From Euptelea pleiosperma (taxonomy: Eukaryota > Streptophyta > Magnoliopsida > Ranunculales > Eupteleaceae), in NCBI GenBank assembly GCA_035048495.1, contig CM068547.1:8149700-8213699 (forward strand): a stretch of DNA of 64,000 nucleotides, written 5' to 3'. The notes beneath the pieces are model-generated. The model saw only the letters and a program-made list of their open reading frames with translations. It was not told where the DNA came from and searched no databases. Shown one piece after another: positions 10,822 through 25,800 of the stretch (its first letter is position 1; each line of letters starts with the position of its first letter). Both the position numbers and the translations under genes were made by a program.

Positions 10822-13800
10822 ATGAAGTGCCAATCTGTGGCATGTATCTGGTCTGGCGCCCCTCCCCTCCACCGAATAACCGCCACCGCAGTCTTGAATC
10901 AACCACCAACCCTTTACACCGGCGGATCCGATGGCTCCATCATCTGGTGGAATCTCTCCTCCAACCAATCTAACCAGGTAATCTTTTCTGTTCCTGATTC
11001 AGCCCCCTTTTCCTACTCTATGCACATATTTCTCAATTCCAACGTTTCGCAGTCCAATTGTTTGTTGATTTTCCTGAACCAATGGTCATTGCCGATAGAG
11101 TTGATTGCTACTCTGGTTACTGTAAATTATGCGTTAATATACTCGAAAGTTTTTTGATTTGGCAGGAAATTTGGCCAATGGCGATGTTGTGTGGCCATGC
11201 CGCCGCTATAGCGGATCTTGATATTTGCTTGCCCGTTGGACATGGAGAGGTAGAGAATTTAAGTAATGTAAACTCTGCCTCAGCTGGTTCTGGTGCACTT
11301 GTAAGTGCTTGTACTGATGGTGTGTTGTGCATCTGGAGCAGAGGCAGCGGGCATTGCAAACGCAGAAGGAAAATGCCCCCTTGGGTGGGGAGCCCGTCTT
11401 CGGTTTCGACATTGCCCATGTCCCCAAGATATGTTTGTGTTGCGTGTTGTTTTGTTGATGCTGTCCATGCATCTACTCATCAGTCTATGGATCCTGCTGA
11501 AGTTGGTGAGGCTTCAGTAGATAGAGAATCTCAGTATAGAAGGGCCTCAAAGTGTGCTGTAGTTATTGTTGATTCGTGCACTCTTAATATTGTCCAGACT
11601 CTTTTTCATGGAAGTTTATCTATTGGACCTTTGAATTTCATGGCTGTAGTTCCATCCCTTGAGGACAGGGAAAGGCAATCTGTGATTCTGACTGATGCAC
11701 TTGGGAAAGTACAATCAATTATGATATCGAAAGAGTCTGACCCAGATGGGGAAAGTGGGAACAGCTTGCATAAAAGTTCTTCTCACACAGGGTTGTCTGT
11801 TCTGGCAGATGGTTTGGGTGATGGGAGACACATAGTATCAATCGCAATTCATGGAAAGCTCTTAGCGCATATATATAGGAACCACTGCATATTTAGGGTT
11901 CTGGCGAGTGGGATTGCAATTGGTGAAATATCTTTAATAGATAGTCCCCTTTGTGATGAAAGCCTTCCCTTTCAATCTCATATTGTTGGGGGCATGTTTC
12001 TTGAATGTCATGATGGTAGGAGTGCTTTGGATACCCAGGATCCATCTGAAGTATTTGTAGAAAATTTTGCTGTGTGGAGTAATAGAGGTGCTGCAATAGT
12101 GTATAGTTTATCAGGTTCAGATGACACATTTAAGTTTGAGCTGTTCTGTGAGATCCCCGCTGTTTCTCATCCACTCGATGTGAGAATTTCAATTAGTTTC
12201 TGTCAGTTGAATCATAATCTTCTTCGTATAGAATCAATCTGCTTTGTTCTTGAAGAGTCTCTGTTGTGGAAACCTCACGTCACAATCTGGTCAATATGTC
12301 AGCAACATGACGTGCATGGGAAGTTGGGCCAACAGTGCAAAATGCTTGGGGAAGGTGGTTTTCTTGGTGACTGGATTGGGTGCTCCAGTTCCCTCTCTAA
12401 AACCGAGGTCCCGGGGCACAATTTTTCCGTAGCACCCACTAATGTGGAGACTGAGGAAACTTTCCAGCAGAGTTGTATTCCAAGTTCAACAAATGTAAAT
12501 GGTTTTTGTAAGGAAGACGACAACAATGGATTTGTATTAAAAGGACAGATCGTGTCATCTTCAATGGTTCTTTTTGAAAATTTTTACACTCCTTATGCCG
12601 TAGTTTATGGCTTCTATAGTGGTGAAATAGAAGTGGTACGATTTGAGATGCTTTTTCAGAAAATGGATTCTGTTGATGGAAGTCCACATCACGAGGTGGA
12701 ACCACATGTATCTCAACGGTCTTTTTCAGGGCACACGGGCCCGATACTATGCTTGGCTGCACATCGTATGGTGGGAACCTCAAATGGACGGAGTTTCAGT
12801 TGGGTTTTAGTTTCGGGAAGCATGGACTGCACTATTCGTATATGGGATCTTGATACTAGTAATCTCATTACTGTGATGCACCATCACGTAGCTCCAGTAC
12901 GGCAAATTATCCTGCCCCCTCCCTGGACAAACCATCCTTGGAACGATTGTTTTCTCTCTGTTGGGGAGGGTTCTTGTGTATCTCTTGCTTCCCTTGAGAC
13001 TTTGCGTGTGGAGAGAATGTTTCCAGGACACCCTAGCTATCCTGCAAGTGTTGTGTGGGATAGTGCAAGAGGTTATATAGCATGTCTGTGCAAGAACCAT
13101 TTAGGAATAACTGACGCAGTTGATGTTTTATATCTTTGGGATGTAAAAACCGGTGCTCGAGAGCGGATCCTTCGTGGTACAGCTTCTCATTCAATGTTTG
13201 ACCATTTCTGTAGAGGCATCAATATAAATTCCATTACTGGCAATGTATTGGGTGGAATTACTTCGGCATCCTCGTTGCTTCTGCCAATTATTGAAGATGT
13301 AAGTGCTTCACAATCTCGTTTTAAGAATCTCGAGAAGGGGGTCACTTCATCCCATGCAGTTCAGAGGAGAATAACGGATTTCACTGACTCGAATATTTCC
13401 CTAGCACATTCTAGTAAAGGAAAATCTGCAACACAAATTCCATCCTCACAAGTAATTCAAAATGATAAGTATCCCATTAAATGCTCTTGCCCTTTCCCAG
13501 GAATTGCTACTCTGAGATTCGACCTCTCATCTTTGATGTTTCCTTGTCAAAGCCATGCACAGTTTTTAGAAAATGGTGGTAAGCAAGAGAATGCCCGTGT
13601 GTCAGACCAGGGACCTGAGACTCCAAGTTCTCACCATACAACTTCAAGCGAAAGATCCGATGCACAAGGGATTACAAGTGATGTCATAGAAGAGCATGAA
13701 TGGGTTAAGTCTCTTGAAGGATCTATCATACGCTTCAGCTTATCCTTTTTGCACTCGTGGGATGTAGATCACGAACTAGATAGATTGCTAATAACAGAGA

Positions 13801-16800
13801 TGAATGTCAGCAGACCAGAGAACTTCACTATAGCTTCTGGTGTGCAAGGGGATCGAGGGTCTGTGACATTGACATTTCCTGGTCCGCATTCTACTCTTGA
13901 GGTATTTTTTAGGACTGTATATTGATGCGACCTGTTATCTGTTTGACTAACCTCAATAGATCTTGAGAGTTTAAATAATGTTTCAGCTTTGGAGGACATC
14001 CTCAGATTTTTGTGCAATGCGGTCATTGACAATGGTGTCCCTCGCCCAGCGCTTGATTAGTTTGTCTCATTCCAGTTCCGCAGCCAGCAGGTATTACAAT
14101 GTCTCCTTTTTTTTTCCTTTAGGGAAAATTTATGTTGTCTGCTCATGTACACTCTCAAAGATGTAGCAGATGGAACCAATCTACTTTTATTAATTTATGC
14201 CCCTCACCAAGGAATTTTTTTTCAGTTTCGAGGTTTATGACTAGCCCGGAAATGGAAATATTTCGACCAGCATGGAAATAATACATTTTTCATGGAAATG
14301 ATAGAAATAATGGAAATATTGTGAAACGTTTAGGAAATGATAAAACAAGCATAAAAAAACACTCATAAGCTATCAAACCATAATATACAATGAACCGTAG
14401 TGTAAAAATGACTGACCATAGCAGTTTGTAACTATGATACCCGGATACTTGTACTAGTGCCTCGTACCAGTATCGTGTCGACACGGATACGGACACCGGA
14501 CACTCCACCGACACGTATCCTTCATAAAAAGTTGAAAAATTTAGAAAAAATAAAAATTTTGAACTACAAAATAGGATACTCGTATCTGTATCCGTGTCCT
14601 TGATTTTGGAAAATGTCGAGTCGTATCCCCACTTTCCGTATATGTGTCCGTGTCCGTATCCTGGTATCATAGATTTGTAATATGCTGAGGCAAGTATTTG
14701 ATTGTTAGCTAATTGAAAAACAGCAACAATGACTGATGAAAATGATTATTATCAGCAAATAACCTCAAATTAAGTTCATTACATCCAAAATATGTCTTCA
14801 AATACACAAGTACAAAAAGTAGAAATGTCACAACCAAACAGACCTTCGACCACCATCATCCCCATCGTGGCTAGGACCCTGATAATACTGGTGCGCTATG
14901 GAATTATGACATCATGTTTTGGTAAATATTTCGATATCCTTGGAGATACTGGTGGTATTGTTAGGGATGTATGCCCTTTAATACTTCCATTGCCGAGTAG
15001 TCTGGATGTTCGGCATTTGCTGGCTGCTTGTTAATTGCTAAATATTAACTACTATATTATGTATTTTAATATTTTTTTCAATATTTTTAAATTTTACTAA
15101 GTAAAATACTTAAATATATAAACTGTTAGAAAGAAAGAACGCATCAAATAAGCATGGATTGGACGCATTAGGGTTTCCTTGATTTTTATAAATTTTTAAT
15201 AAAGTTTTCAATTGATTTATTATTAATTATGGAAAACAATTATACTCTAGGTATTAAATACTCATAATTCGCTTACATTAGTGTCCTAATATCATGTATA
15301 ATATTACAAAACCTCAAGGAGATGGCGATTCTTCCCTCAGTGACACCATTCGGTTGAGGGGTGTAACTACATGAATTTTGATGACCAATCCCATGTTCAA
15401 TTAAATAATGTTGAAGACCACTATATATATATTCGCCCCCTTGGTAAGTGCGGAGAATCTTGATTGAAGCACCGAATTGTGTCTGGATCATTTTGTGAAA
15501 TTTTTTAAAGATGGAATAAACTTCATCTTTGGTTTTCATAAGATAGATCTGTTGTCAAGGACTTACTTGTAATATGTTATATTCTACAGGGGGGTCCTTG
15601 AACCTCTGGTCATGTCTTGCCAATTATTAGTTTGTTGCCCAAACTATTATTGGATCATTGCTAACGAGCATTTTTCTCCATATGCTGAACCCCTTTCTGT
15701 TTGGCCCATGTTTTACCTGATCCGTATTCTTTTGCAGTGCCTTGGCAGCATTCTATACTCGCAATTTTGCAGAGAAAGTTCCAGATATAAGGCCACCTTC
15801 ACTCCAGGTTTCATATAATGTTAATGGTTTGGCTTCCTCTGTTGTTAACTTAAAATGATTCAAGGGAAGGTTTCATCTAGGATGGTGGACCTTAGGACCC
15901 TTGTATTTGTTCTGTAGTTCTACAGTCAAAATCCTCAGAATTACTTTGATGTTAAAAACTTAAAATATTAGTAGTGTTTTTGGGGGATTTTTCTCGTTAA
16001 TGCTGTGTGTGGTTGTCTTCCTAATGTAATACACTATCTGTTTTACAGCTCTTGGTGAGTTTTTGGCAAGACAAAAGTGAACATGTGCGTATGGCTGCAC
16101 GCTCTCTGTTCCACTGTGCTGCATCACGGGCTATTCCTCATCCCCTTTGTGGTCAGAAAGTAAAGCAACATGCCCTGCTTCCAAGCTTTACAGAGGGTGC
16201 AGGAGAAGACAAACAAAAACATTTGAGTACAGATGAAACATCTACAAGCAGCTTATTGAATTCAGATGGGGTCACAGAAACACCAAGAGATTCTGCGGTT
16301 GATGAATCCAGCATACTTGCATGGCTGGAATCATTTGAAATGCAAGATTGGATTTCTTGTGTTGGAGGAACAAGCCAAGATGCAATGGCCTCTCATATTA
16401 TTGTTGCAGCAGCATTAGCTGTCTGGTATCCAAGCCTTGTGAAACCAAATCTTGCAACATTGGTTGTTCATCCATTAATAAAGTTGGTTATGGCCATGAG
16501 TGAGAAATATAGTTCTACTGCAGCAGAGCTCCTAGCAGAAGGGATGGAGAGTACGTGGAAGACATGCATTGGTCCTGAAATTCCCCGTTTGATTGGGGAT
16601 ATATTTTTCCAAATAGAGTGTGTAAGTGGTGCATCTGCTGACTCAGCTGTACAAAATCCAGCCGTAGCTGTTACTATTCGGGAGACTTTGGTCGGGATTC
16701 TTCTTCCTAGCTTAGCAATGGCCGATATACCGGGGTTCTTAAATGTGATAGAAAGTCAGATTTGGTCTACTGCTTCTGATTCACCTGTTCATTTAGTATC

Positions 16801-19800
16801 CCTCATGACTCTCATCAGAGTTGTGCGTGGTTCTTCTAAACTGTTGGCTCAGTACCTTGATAAGGTTTGTTAACGACGATTATTTACAACAAACAAGACT
16901 TTGTTCTGAAACTTAGGTACATTCGCGAAAATAGAAGCCCTGTATTGGCAACCATCAAATACACATGGTTTGCATGAAGAGGACTCTGGGAACCAATATT
17001 TGATAGGTCCCACTGGTGGTCTCGTAAGCCAGAATCAACTCGATTGGATGCTCTAACCACTGAATCTCTATTTTTTTTCTTGTCTTTTTGTTTGACCATT
17101 CACCACATATATTTCTTTGGTCATCTAAAATAATGTTATAATTGAATGGTTAAGATTGTCCAATGGGTCAGTCTTCTGCTGGGAGATCTCCTAGGCTAAA
17201 CACCCAGGTGGGACCCATTGAATGATGGGTTCAAACCTCTCATCATGAATACCATTTTTCATGGGATTTTCATGTGCTTGTGGATCCATTCTGAGATATT
17301 TACAGTTCAGGTTACTGCTTGCAGTCATGATGTACTTCACATGCTAACCCTTTTTTTTCTTTAATTATTATCCATTATTAAATTCTCCAGTTATTCGTTT
17401 ACTTGCCTTTTAAGTTGTCACTTTTCCTTGTCAAGCACATCTATAAATCACTAAATTTTCCACGTCATTTAATGTTCTTGTTAGCTATTCAGGTTAAATC
17501 TTTTAACTTCGTTTTCCATCCAAATTTTAAGGGTTCTGAACGTGGCAGAAATCTGCCATACTTGGTTGGTTACCATATGATTTCAACAAAATCTTTTGGA
17601 CCTACCATATGGAAGATTAAATATCAGTTGGGGAAATTGAAATTAAAATTTCAGAAATAGATAATTATGTTTGGTGCATCCCCTGCTCATTTTTCACTTA
17701 AGTGAAATTAACAAGAGTAGAAACACTTATTTTTTTCAATAGGTAACAAGAATAGAAAAACTACCTATCAAAAAAAGGAAAAAGAGACTTCGCTATAGAT
17801 TAAACACAATTATGATTTATTAATGTGAACTAAGAAATTGGATAGACCGATAGAGAAGTGATTAAGATAACCCCATAGCTAAATACGAGTAGTTTACTAA
17901 CAATCTAATTCTGATGATGTCATCTACACTTGTTTACAGTGAAGGTAGCTTAAACTTTATATTCAAAATCTAATTTTCCAATTAGTATATTCCTCTATGT
18001 ATTGTACCTGTAATATGAAAAACTAGTATGTATCATATGATGCGGTATCGGTATTTTAAACTACGACTTACTGGCCATCTGAAGTTATTTTGACCCTCCA
18101 GTTGTAGACTTCTCCAGTATTTCTATGTGAATATTACTAACGAATCAAAAGATAATACGTCTATCTTGTTTTCTCACTCTACTTATGTAGAATAGGTATT
18201 TAGGTCTATTGAATATTGGCTTTGCACTTCCAATTTTGTCTTAGTAACTCTGACATTTGGACAGATTTGCAGGTAGTAAACTTTATTTTACAGACTATGG
18301 ACCATGGGAACTCTGTCATGCGCAAAGCTTGCTTCCCAAGCTCCATGGCAGCATTGAAGGAAGTTGTACGTATATTCCCAATGGTATCTTTGAATGAAGC
18401 ATCAACACGGTTGGCTGTTGGGGATGCGATTGGAGATATTCATAGTGGTACCATTCGGGTATATGACATGCAAAGGTATTGCAAAGCAAAAAAGAAAAAT
18501 ATAGGAAATCATAGAAGGTCTTTTTTTTTTTGGTCGAGGATATATGGCATGGGGCAGCATCCCATCATGAGTGATGCACTTTTCCCTCTACTCATCAATA
18601 GGTATATGTGCTTTTGGTCACGATGGTTCAATCCATGGCCCACCTCTTCGATGGGTAATAACCCCAAAATTGCATTTAATGGTTGAAATGTTGTAATGTA
18701 TTTAACAATTATAATGAAATCGTTACCCCAAAATTGCATTTAATGGTTGAAATGTTATAATGTATTTAACAATTATAATGGAATCGTTGTTTATGTTTAG
18801 TTGAAAAATAAAGTCAAAAAAATAATAAAGTAAGAAAATCTTAGACCGTTCTTTGACCTGTTATAACGACCATTATAATGGTCATAATGGTAATGTTACC
18901 AACCTGTTATGCTGTTATAACGGTCATTTTTAATCTTGGTTAACGTTGCCCATCTAGTAAAATGTCCATGCAGTAGGCTGTAAGGTCATCCAATCAGTGC
19001 AATTTTGGGGCTTCGACCCATCCAAGAGATGTTCTAATGATTCGAAGTTCCAGATCAATGAGCACATACCGATTGTTGGGTCAATGACAAGATCCCACGT
19101 TTCATGGGATGAAATCTCATATACACTTTTCTTGTTTGCAAGCTGGTTGCACTAGTTACAACCCTGAGTAAAATTATCAGCAGTATCCTGCAATATAACC
19201 TAGTCTTTTCGTAGGCCTATATAGTTAATGGTATCTATCTTCACTTGTGTACACTTATTGGTATCTACACCATTATAGGGCTCAAGATGGACAACCAAAG
19301 ATAGATAGTTTTATAAAAAAATCCTAGAATATGTTAAGCATGAAAGTGTTTGACACTTTTGTCGGATGGAGCACTAAGGACCTTTCTGCCAGTGGTCGTA
19401 CGCTGTGGAGGATCACTCCGTTTGCCATATGTTGGGAGTTATGGAAAGAGAGGAACCGACGAACGTTTGCAGGAAGGGGGCCAACATTGAGGATATGTTC
19501 ATGAATATTGTAGCTACTCTTTGGCATTGGGGCTCCGCCATTCCCGAGCTAAAAAATTTAGATTCGAAGACTTCGTCTTATGGTGGGATCGATTGACGAC
19601 ATAATTCTGTTTCCTTCTTTATGGTTGCTGGGCTTTGGGTGGTGTTGTTTTGGTTGTACAGTCTTTCCCCTTTTATGTTCTGCTGTATAGTTTTTTGGGC
19701 TCCCTCAGCCCTCTTAATATATTTCCTTTTACCGATAAAAAAAGCATGGAAGTTCGTATAGGCTAAAAATATGAGCTATTCTTAAGAAGGAAAATAGAAG

Positions 19801-22800
19801 AAACTGGGATGCTATACTACCGTTACCATAAATGAGCCCCGTCAGGAGATAATTTTTGGTAAAAATTGAAAGAGATAAGATGGTTTATAACACAATTTTT
19901 TTGGTTGGGTCATTTATCTCAGTGTGTTATTTGAACTAATGCTTCTATTTAGTCATAAGTCACCATTGGCAGTTTCAATATTTTCATCATCATAAGCCTT
20001 ATCCCAATATGGGGTCGGCTGCACGAATCTTGTTCCTTCATTCAATTCTGTCTAAAGTCATCTTCTGTTAACTTGTTAAGGTAAGTTTCTTAAAATCTCC
20101 TCTCAAAATCTCACTCCACATCCATTTTGGCCTTCCCCTCGCCCATTAAGGCAAATTTCAAAAGCATAAAAAGTTCTGCAGCTCAGGTAAATGTAAAAGA
20201 ATGATTTCGAAGTGTGAAGTTTATCTTTATCACATTGAGGTGTTTGGGTGAGGATGTCTAGTTTAAAATCCTTAAAAGATTGGGTCAATGCGTGGAGAAT
20301 TCTAAGAATACAGAAGAGTGTTGGCTCATTAAAAAGAATCAATTGTAAGGTGAGCACCGACAAAATTGTCTTTCTCTTCTTTCTGAATGTTAGAAGTCTC
20401 TAAATGTTAAATGCCATTTCAACTCTCTTAATGGTTTCTGTGATTAGAGGTAATTTAGATGTAACAATTATTTTGACCCTAGGTACTTACACTTATTTTT
20501 CAATGTAGTGTGACGAAAATAAAGGTTTTGGATGCAAGTGGACCTCCTGGCCTCCCAAGTCTACTTGGAGGAGCTTCAGAAATTATGGCAACCACTGCAA
20601 TTTCAGCTCTCAGCTTTTCACCAGATGGAGAGGTATGCCCAACCTGTCCATGGATCCCATACATATGGAATACATTAAGTCTACAGATAGGGCATGTCAG
20701 GGCCATTCATGCCTTTGTTGGAACACATTCATCTGTACATGCAAAGTGTGTGCAATTGACAGTTAAATAAACCAGGAGTTCTTCCCTGAGATCCTGATAA
20801 TTTTATACTCGAGGTACCAAGGTAAGAATGGCAGGAGGCTGTTTCAACTACCTGTTCACACATGTAGCATGCATCCAGCCAGGGTGGTGCCCACCAAATA
20901 ATGGATCTCATTGAGATCTCCTAGGCAGAAAATGGTCCAGTCAGGTGATCCTTAACCATCTGATCTGACATTCTTTTGAAAAGCAGTATGGTGCAATGTT
21001 TATAAGAATCTCCCAAATTGGAAAATCAGGATCATCCAATAAGTATAAGGTTTTTTTTGGAAAAATCTCCTTGGTGGGACTCATCAACGGGTAAACCGCT
21101 GCATGCATCCATGCACATAGCACATGTAGGAGGATCAATTGCCTGTCCTGATCTTCATATTCCTTTTTACACATCTGTGTTTATATTCTAAACAAAGTGA
21201 GAATTTTGGTATTGTCTTTTCTGCTTGTATTATCAAGATGTCATCCATAATAAGTCTCCCACTTTTAGTCTTTATTCAGTCCTGACTGAATATCTTCTAA
21301 TTGCAGGGCCTAGTTGCTTTTTCTGAGAATGGGTTGATGATCAGGTGGTGGTCACTCGGATCTGCATGGTGGGAGAAACTCAGTCGAAGTTTCGTTCCTG
21401 TTCAATGCACCAAATTGATTTTTGTTCCTCCGTGGGAGGGATTCTCTCCTAATTCTTCTAGGTCAAGCATAATGGCAAGCATAATGGGACATGATAGACA
21501 GGTCAACGTACAGGTAGGTTTCCCTTTCATTTGACTGATGCTATTATTGCGTATGCATGCCTAGTGAAAATTTAACTTTTTATCTCCTTAGTAACTGATT
21601 TTGATTATTTAGTACTGCATGAAACCGTACAGAAATGGTAAAATACAGAAATTAAAATCTCATATATTGTGGGTGTCATACGATTGATTACTACAATAAC
21701 ACAAAGGAGATTCAATGGTGTAGTTGTTGGAAATTCGAATTTCCATGCACAATGTCTGAAAAAAAAATTATTGACTTCCAAATCACTTTGGTCAAGCTTA
21801 TTGAAGGTAGTCAAAGTCACCCAATGTGCAAGAATTAAGGCCACTCTGTCCTAGGATCCAACTAAGCTAAGACTCGATTCCGAGTCTCTCAACAAGCTTG
21901 GACTACTTGACAGAGATGTACTTTACCTCTGTTTCTGAATGTTTGGAAAATTCTGTTAAAAACCTGTAACACTAAATTGGCCCCAGAAAGACTTATTATT
22001 TTGTTTCCTAAATTCGCTGAAAAGCAATCATCTGTGTTAGCTAAACCCATGATTTGCACCGATTAATCTCTGCCACACACAATTAAGTAGACAGTAATTT
22101 GACTCTTTTGAGTTAACAAACTCTGGATTTTATAGGATGAATGGAACCTAACTAAGCCTATTAACATAGAACAACAGAGAACTCGAAGAGAAGGAGAAAG
22201 ATGATAGCAGGGTATCTGTTAAAGACTGTACACTCTCTCTGATTTTCTTCTCTTACGGGCTCATGAACTGGTTGGGGTGTTCTAACTCGGCCGAACACAT
22301 GACATTTAATGTGATCAAGGCTTGTTTCCAGTGGCCTAACTCGTTGAATGATATGTAACAAGGACATGCCATTTTCCCATTTTTTGTCCGTGTTGACACA
22401 TATTAACATGTATATACATGTCAAAAGGACCAAGAGTAGTGCGTTCTCTTCAGAGCTAACCAGATTGGGAATTGATTCTTTTATCGATCCATTGTCCGTG
22501 CAGGAATTGGCGGTAGCATAAAGCGTAAAAGTCAACCACATGATTCTGTAACTCCGTCTTGTCATCAATAATAGAATTACCAGACTTTAAAGCTAGGATT
22601 TTGCTGCGAGATGCTCGAATTTTGCTAGAAAGATGAAAGAAGGAGGTGTTTCTATCTCCATTTTGAAGCCATTTAATGTGAACCTTATCTTGCCAAAAAA
22701 TTTCTTGGATTCTGATAGCTTCATTGGCTTCAACTTTTGCCTGAGCTTCTTGAACAAAGAGTTCACCCGAAAGACCCAAATGAGAATTTTTTTCTTGAAT

Positions 22801-25800
22801 GTCTACATTTTGCTTGGAAGAAGATACCCTAGTGTTGATATCTCCAAACACAACTTTGTTCCATGTTTTTAACTCTTTTTTCAGTGCTTTCAACTTTTGA
22901 ATAAGAACGAACATGGGGCACCCAAAAAATTGATTTTGCCAAACACGAGAAACAACATTCTTGAAATCTGTGTGCTCAATCCAGGCTCGTTGAAATCTGA
23001 AAGGGCTTGAACCTGATCGTTTAGAATTAATAAAGGAGAGCAGTAGAGGATTGTGATCAGAATTAATCCTGGGCAAAGTACTGCAAATAGAGTCAACATA
23101 GGAAGAAAACCATTATGAATTGCACAAGCGGCAGTCTAGACGTATTTCCACATGTCTGCGGGTGCCTCTACCATTGGACCAAGTAAAAGCCATAGCTGAT
23201 GATGGATCTAGAATAGATATTTTTTGTTTCCTACTCACACGAGCCCATATCCTTGCTTTTCTATCAATCTCTAATTCTGATCTTCCTCCCCAATCTGATA
23301 TTATGGTGCCGGTATAGACCGAAATTCCGTTATGGTCCAACTGCGGGTGCCTCTACCATTGGACCAAGTAAAAGCCACCCTCTTGGTGTCCACATGGTGG
23401 AATTCACATGCGTCAGACATAGCTTTAAATTCATCGCATGAAATAGTTTTAGGCAGTGTGCACACCCCCTCCCCCCCCATTTTTCACGAGCTCCAAAGAC
23501 AGCATTAAAGTTCCCCAACACCACCCACAGACTTGAAAAATTAGATCTCAATTGGCTAGCTCAAGCCATAAGTTGCGACGAATAACATAACTGGTGCTGG
23601 CATAAACTGCAGTAATACGACAAACAGTATTGCCAGTTAAAAACTCGAAAGTAATTTGCTGGGAAGTATATGAGATGATACTGAGACATATCTAAGAGGA
23701 GCAACCAACCCACAGATTTGATATCAAAGGGGAGTGATTATTACCCACCACGAATTGAAGCTTTAGAGAGTTCTAGTAGGAGACATGAATTTTGGAGGGG
23801 TCCACCATAGGCTATGCTATACAGATAAAATCAGGATTATTCTTAAAACAAATATTTTTGAGAGTAAGCTAGGTGGGGTGATTTGCAACACCCCTAGCAT
23901 TCTAGAAGATGATCTTCATTAAGGAACTGTAGAGGTTCCAACTTCGGCCGTGTGGGATAGGGCTCTGATCGACCAAAACAACATCATGTTTATTTATCTT
24001 TGTCAACTTCTTTTGCTGAGATTTGGAAAGGGCAAGAATAAATGGAGTTTCAGGTATCTCTTCCCAAGCTTGTCTGGCCACAAGAGTGGCTTCCTGCATG
24101 GCACAAGTCCCTATCTCCATAAGAGTATCACTGACAGTGCTCTCAGAAACAGACTCGAGGGTGTTCTTTATCCCAACATCATCAACCGTGATATTATGAG
24201 GAGTATTACCATGTTCTTCTTTAGATGCATTGATAGGAGTATTACCATACTCTTCATCAAACGCATTAGTAATAGCCTTAGCATGCTTGGATAAATCTTG
24301 GGCTTTCTGCAATCGGCTATCAATGCAAGAGTCACTGGCCTCTGGATCTGCTAATGGATTGAGTCCATCGGTGTTGATTTTTTCACGAAGACTGCGAGGG
24401 GCTGAAGTTGAATGCTTTGGAGAGTTATGGTCAAAGAGATTATCTAGACCATTATTATCCCCCTCAGGGATCGTCTCAATGTTTCCAATTACAAGAGATT
24501 GGGATGAAGAAACATAACCAGTTTGAGCGTCATCTGGTTTGTCTTTAGGTCTTCTAACATTTGATCGCCCTCTAGAGAGTCTTCTATTAGTTAGTCTTGG
24601 AGGAGCATTCGCATTTTAGGCACTCTTTTTGACAAATTTACAATTGGCAACCATGTGCCCATCAATGCCACAATGAGAGCAGATTGTAGGCATTCTCTCA
24701 TAGAGAATATTAACAACAATAGCAAAGCCTTCTCTCTCCACAAGAATGTCGAGGGAGAATATGGGTGAGGTCTACATCGACCAAAATACGAGTAAATGCC
24801 CATAAACTTTCATTAACGTACCTTTATCAATTTGAATAGGAAGACCTACTCAAGCGATTTCTAGCAAAGTTTTGGGCTCCCAATACTCTTGGTTGAGATC
24901 AGAAATCTGAATCCAAAGTTGGGCGTGTGTCTACTTCTGATTGTTAGGATTGAAATCCAGAACCCATTGCGATTGCCTCAAAACACCGGTATTGAGGTTT
25001 CACGCACTTACAACCCAGATCTTGCGCTTATCTTCTTCAGTTGAGAAGTGGAGATCGTTATATCCTTTCCCCAAAAGGACGAGTCTCCAAGAACTAGTAG
25101 GTTTCCAAAGAGGTTAACTTTGAACGTAGATCTTCAACTTTAAAAGGTCGATCACCCTTGGAGATAATCAAACGACCAATGAGGTTGTTTTTGCAGTTAT
25201 CTAAGCCCTTTTGGTAAGATTCTTCACTAATCCGGATTGTGGTGTATTGACCTTTCTTGTAGGGCATTGGGAGTTGACTGATGGCTACATCGAGGGGCTG
25301 TTGAACGACATCAACAAAAGATTGGGAGCCGTAGTATGCACCGTGTCATCAACAATGAAGGCCCAAGGGCAGATAACGGCAGATAACGACACAAGCCCTC
25401 GGGTGATCATCTGTAGGTTTCGGAGCTAGAATTGAAACCCCTGAAGGCATCAAGGATTTCAAAGATGCTGGTGGGGGGTTCTCCATGTCGATGCTCAGAT
25501 GTCTGCATGCTAGAAAAGATCCATCATATCGCAAGTCGGGCAATGGAGGAGTGGGTGGTCCAGTCTGAAAGCTACCCTAGCAAAGGTGAAAGACCAGATC
25601 TCGTGATGCGAGAACGTTCTACTACGATAGTCCGCGCTACACCGAATCTATGCTCGGTCAAGCAAATGGATCCTTTTTACTATTTATAGTAAATTCCCAA
25701 ATTACTATTTATATTAAATCACATTTTTACTATTTATAGTCAATCCCATTTTTACTATTTATAGTAAATTCTGACTGAACCGTTTTTAGATAAGTGGGCC

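Noticed and set aside
11117..13100. Minus-strand frames opposite exon 2 of the WDR7-like gene
   Set aside because: Shadow frames of a clearly coding exon; none resembles a protein family.
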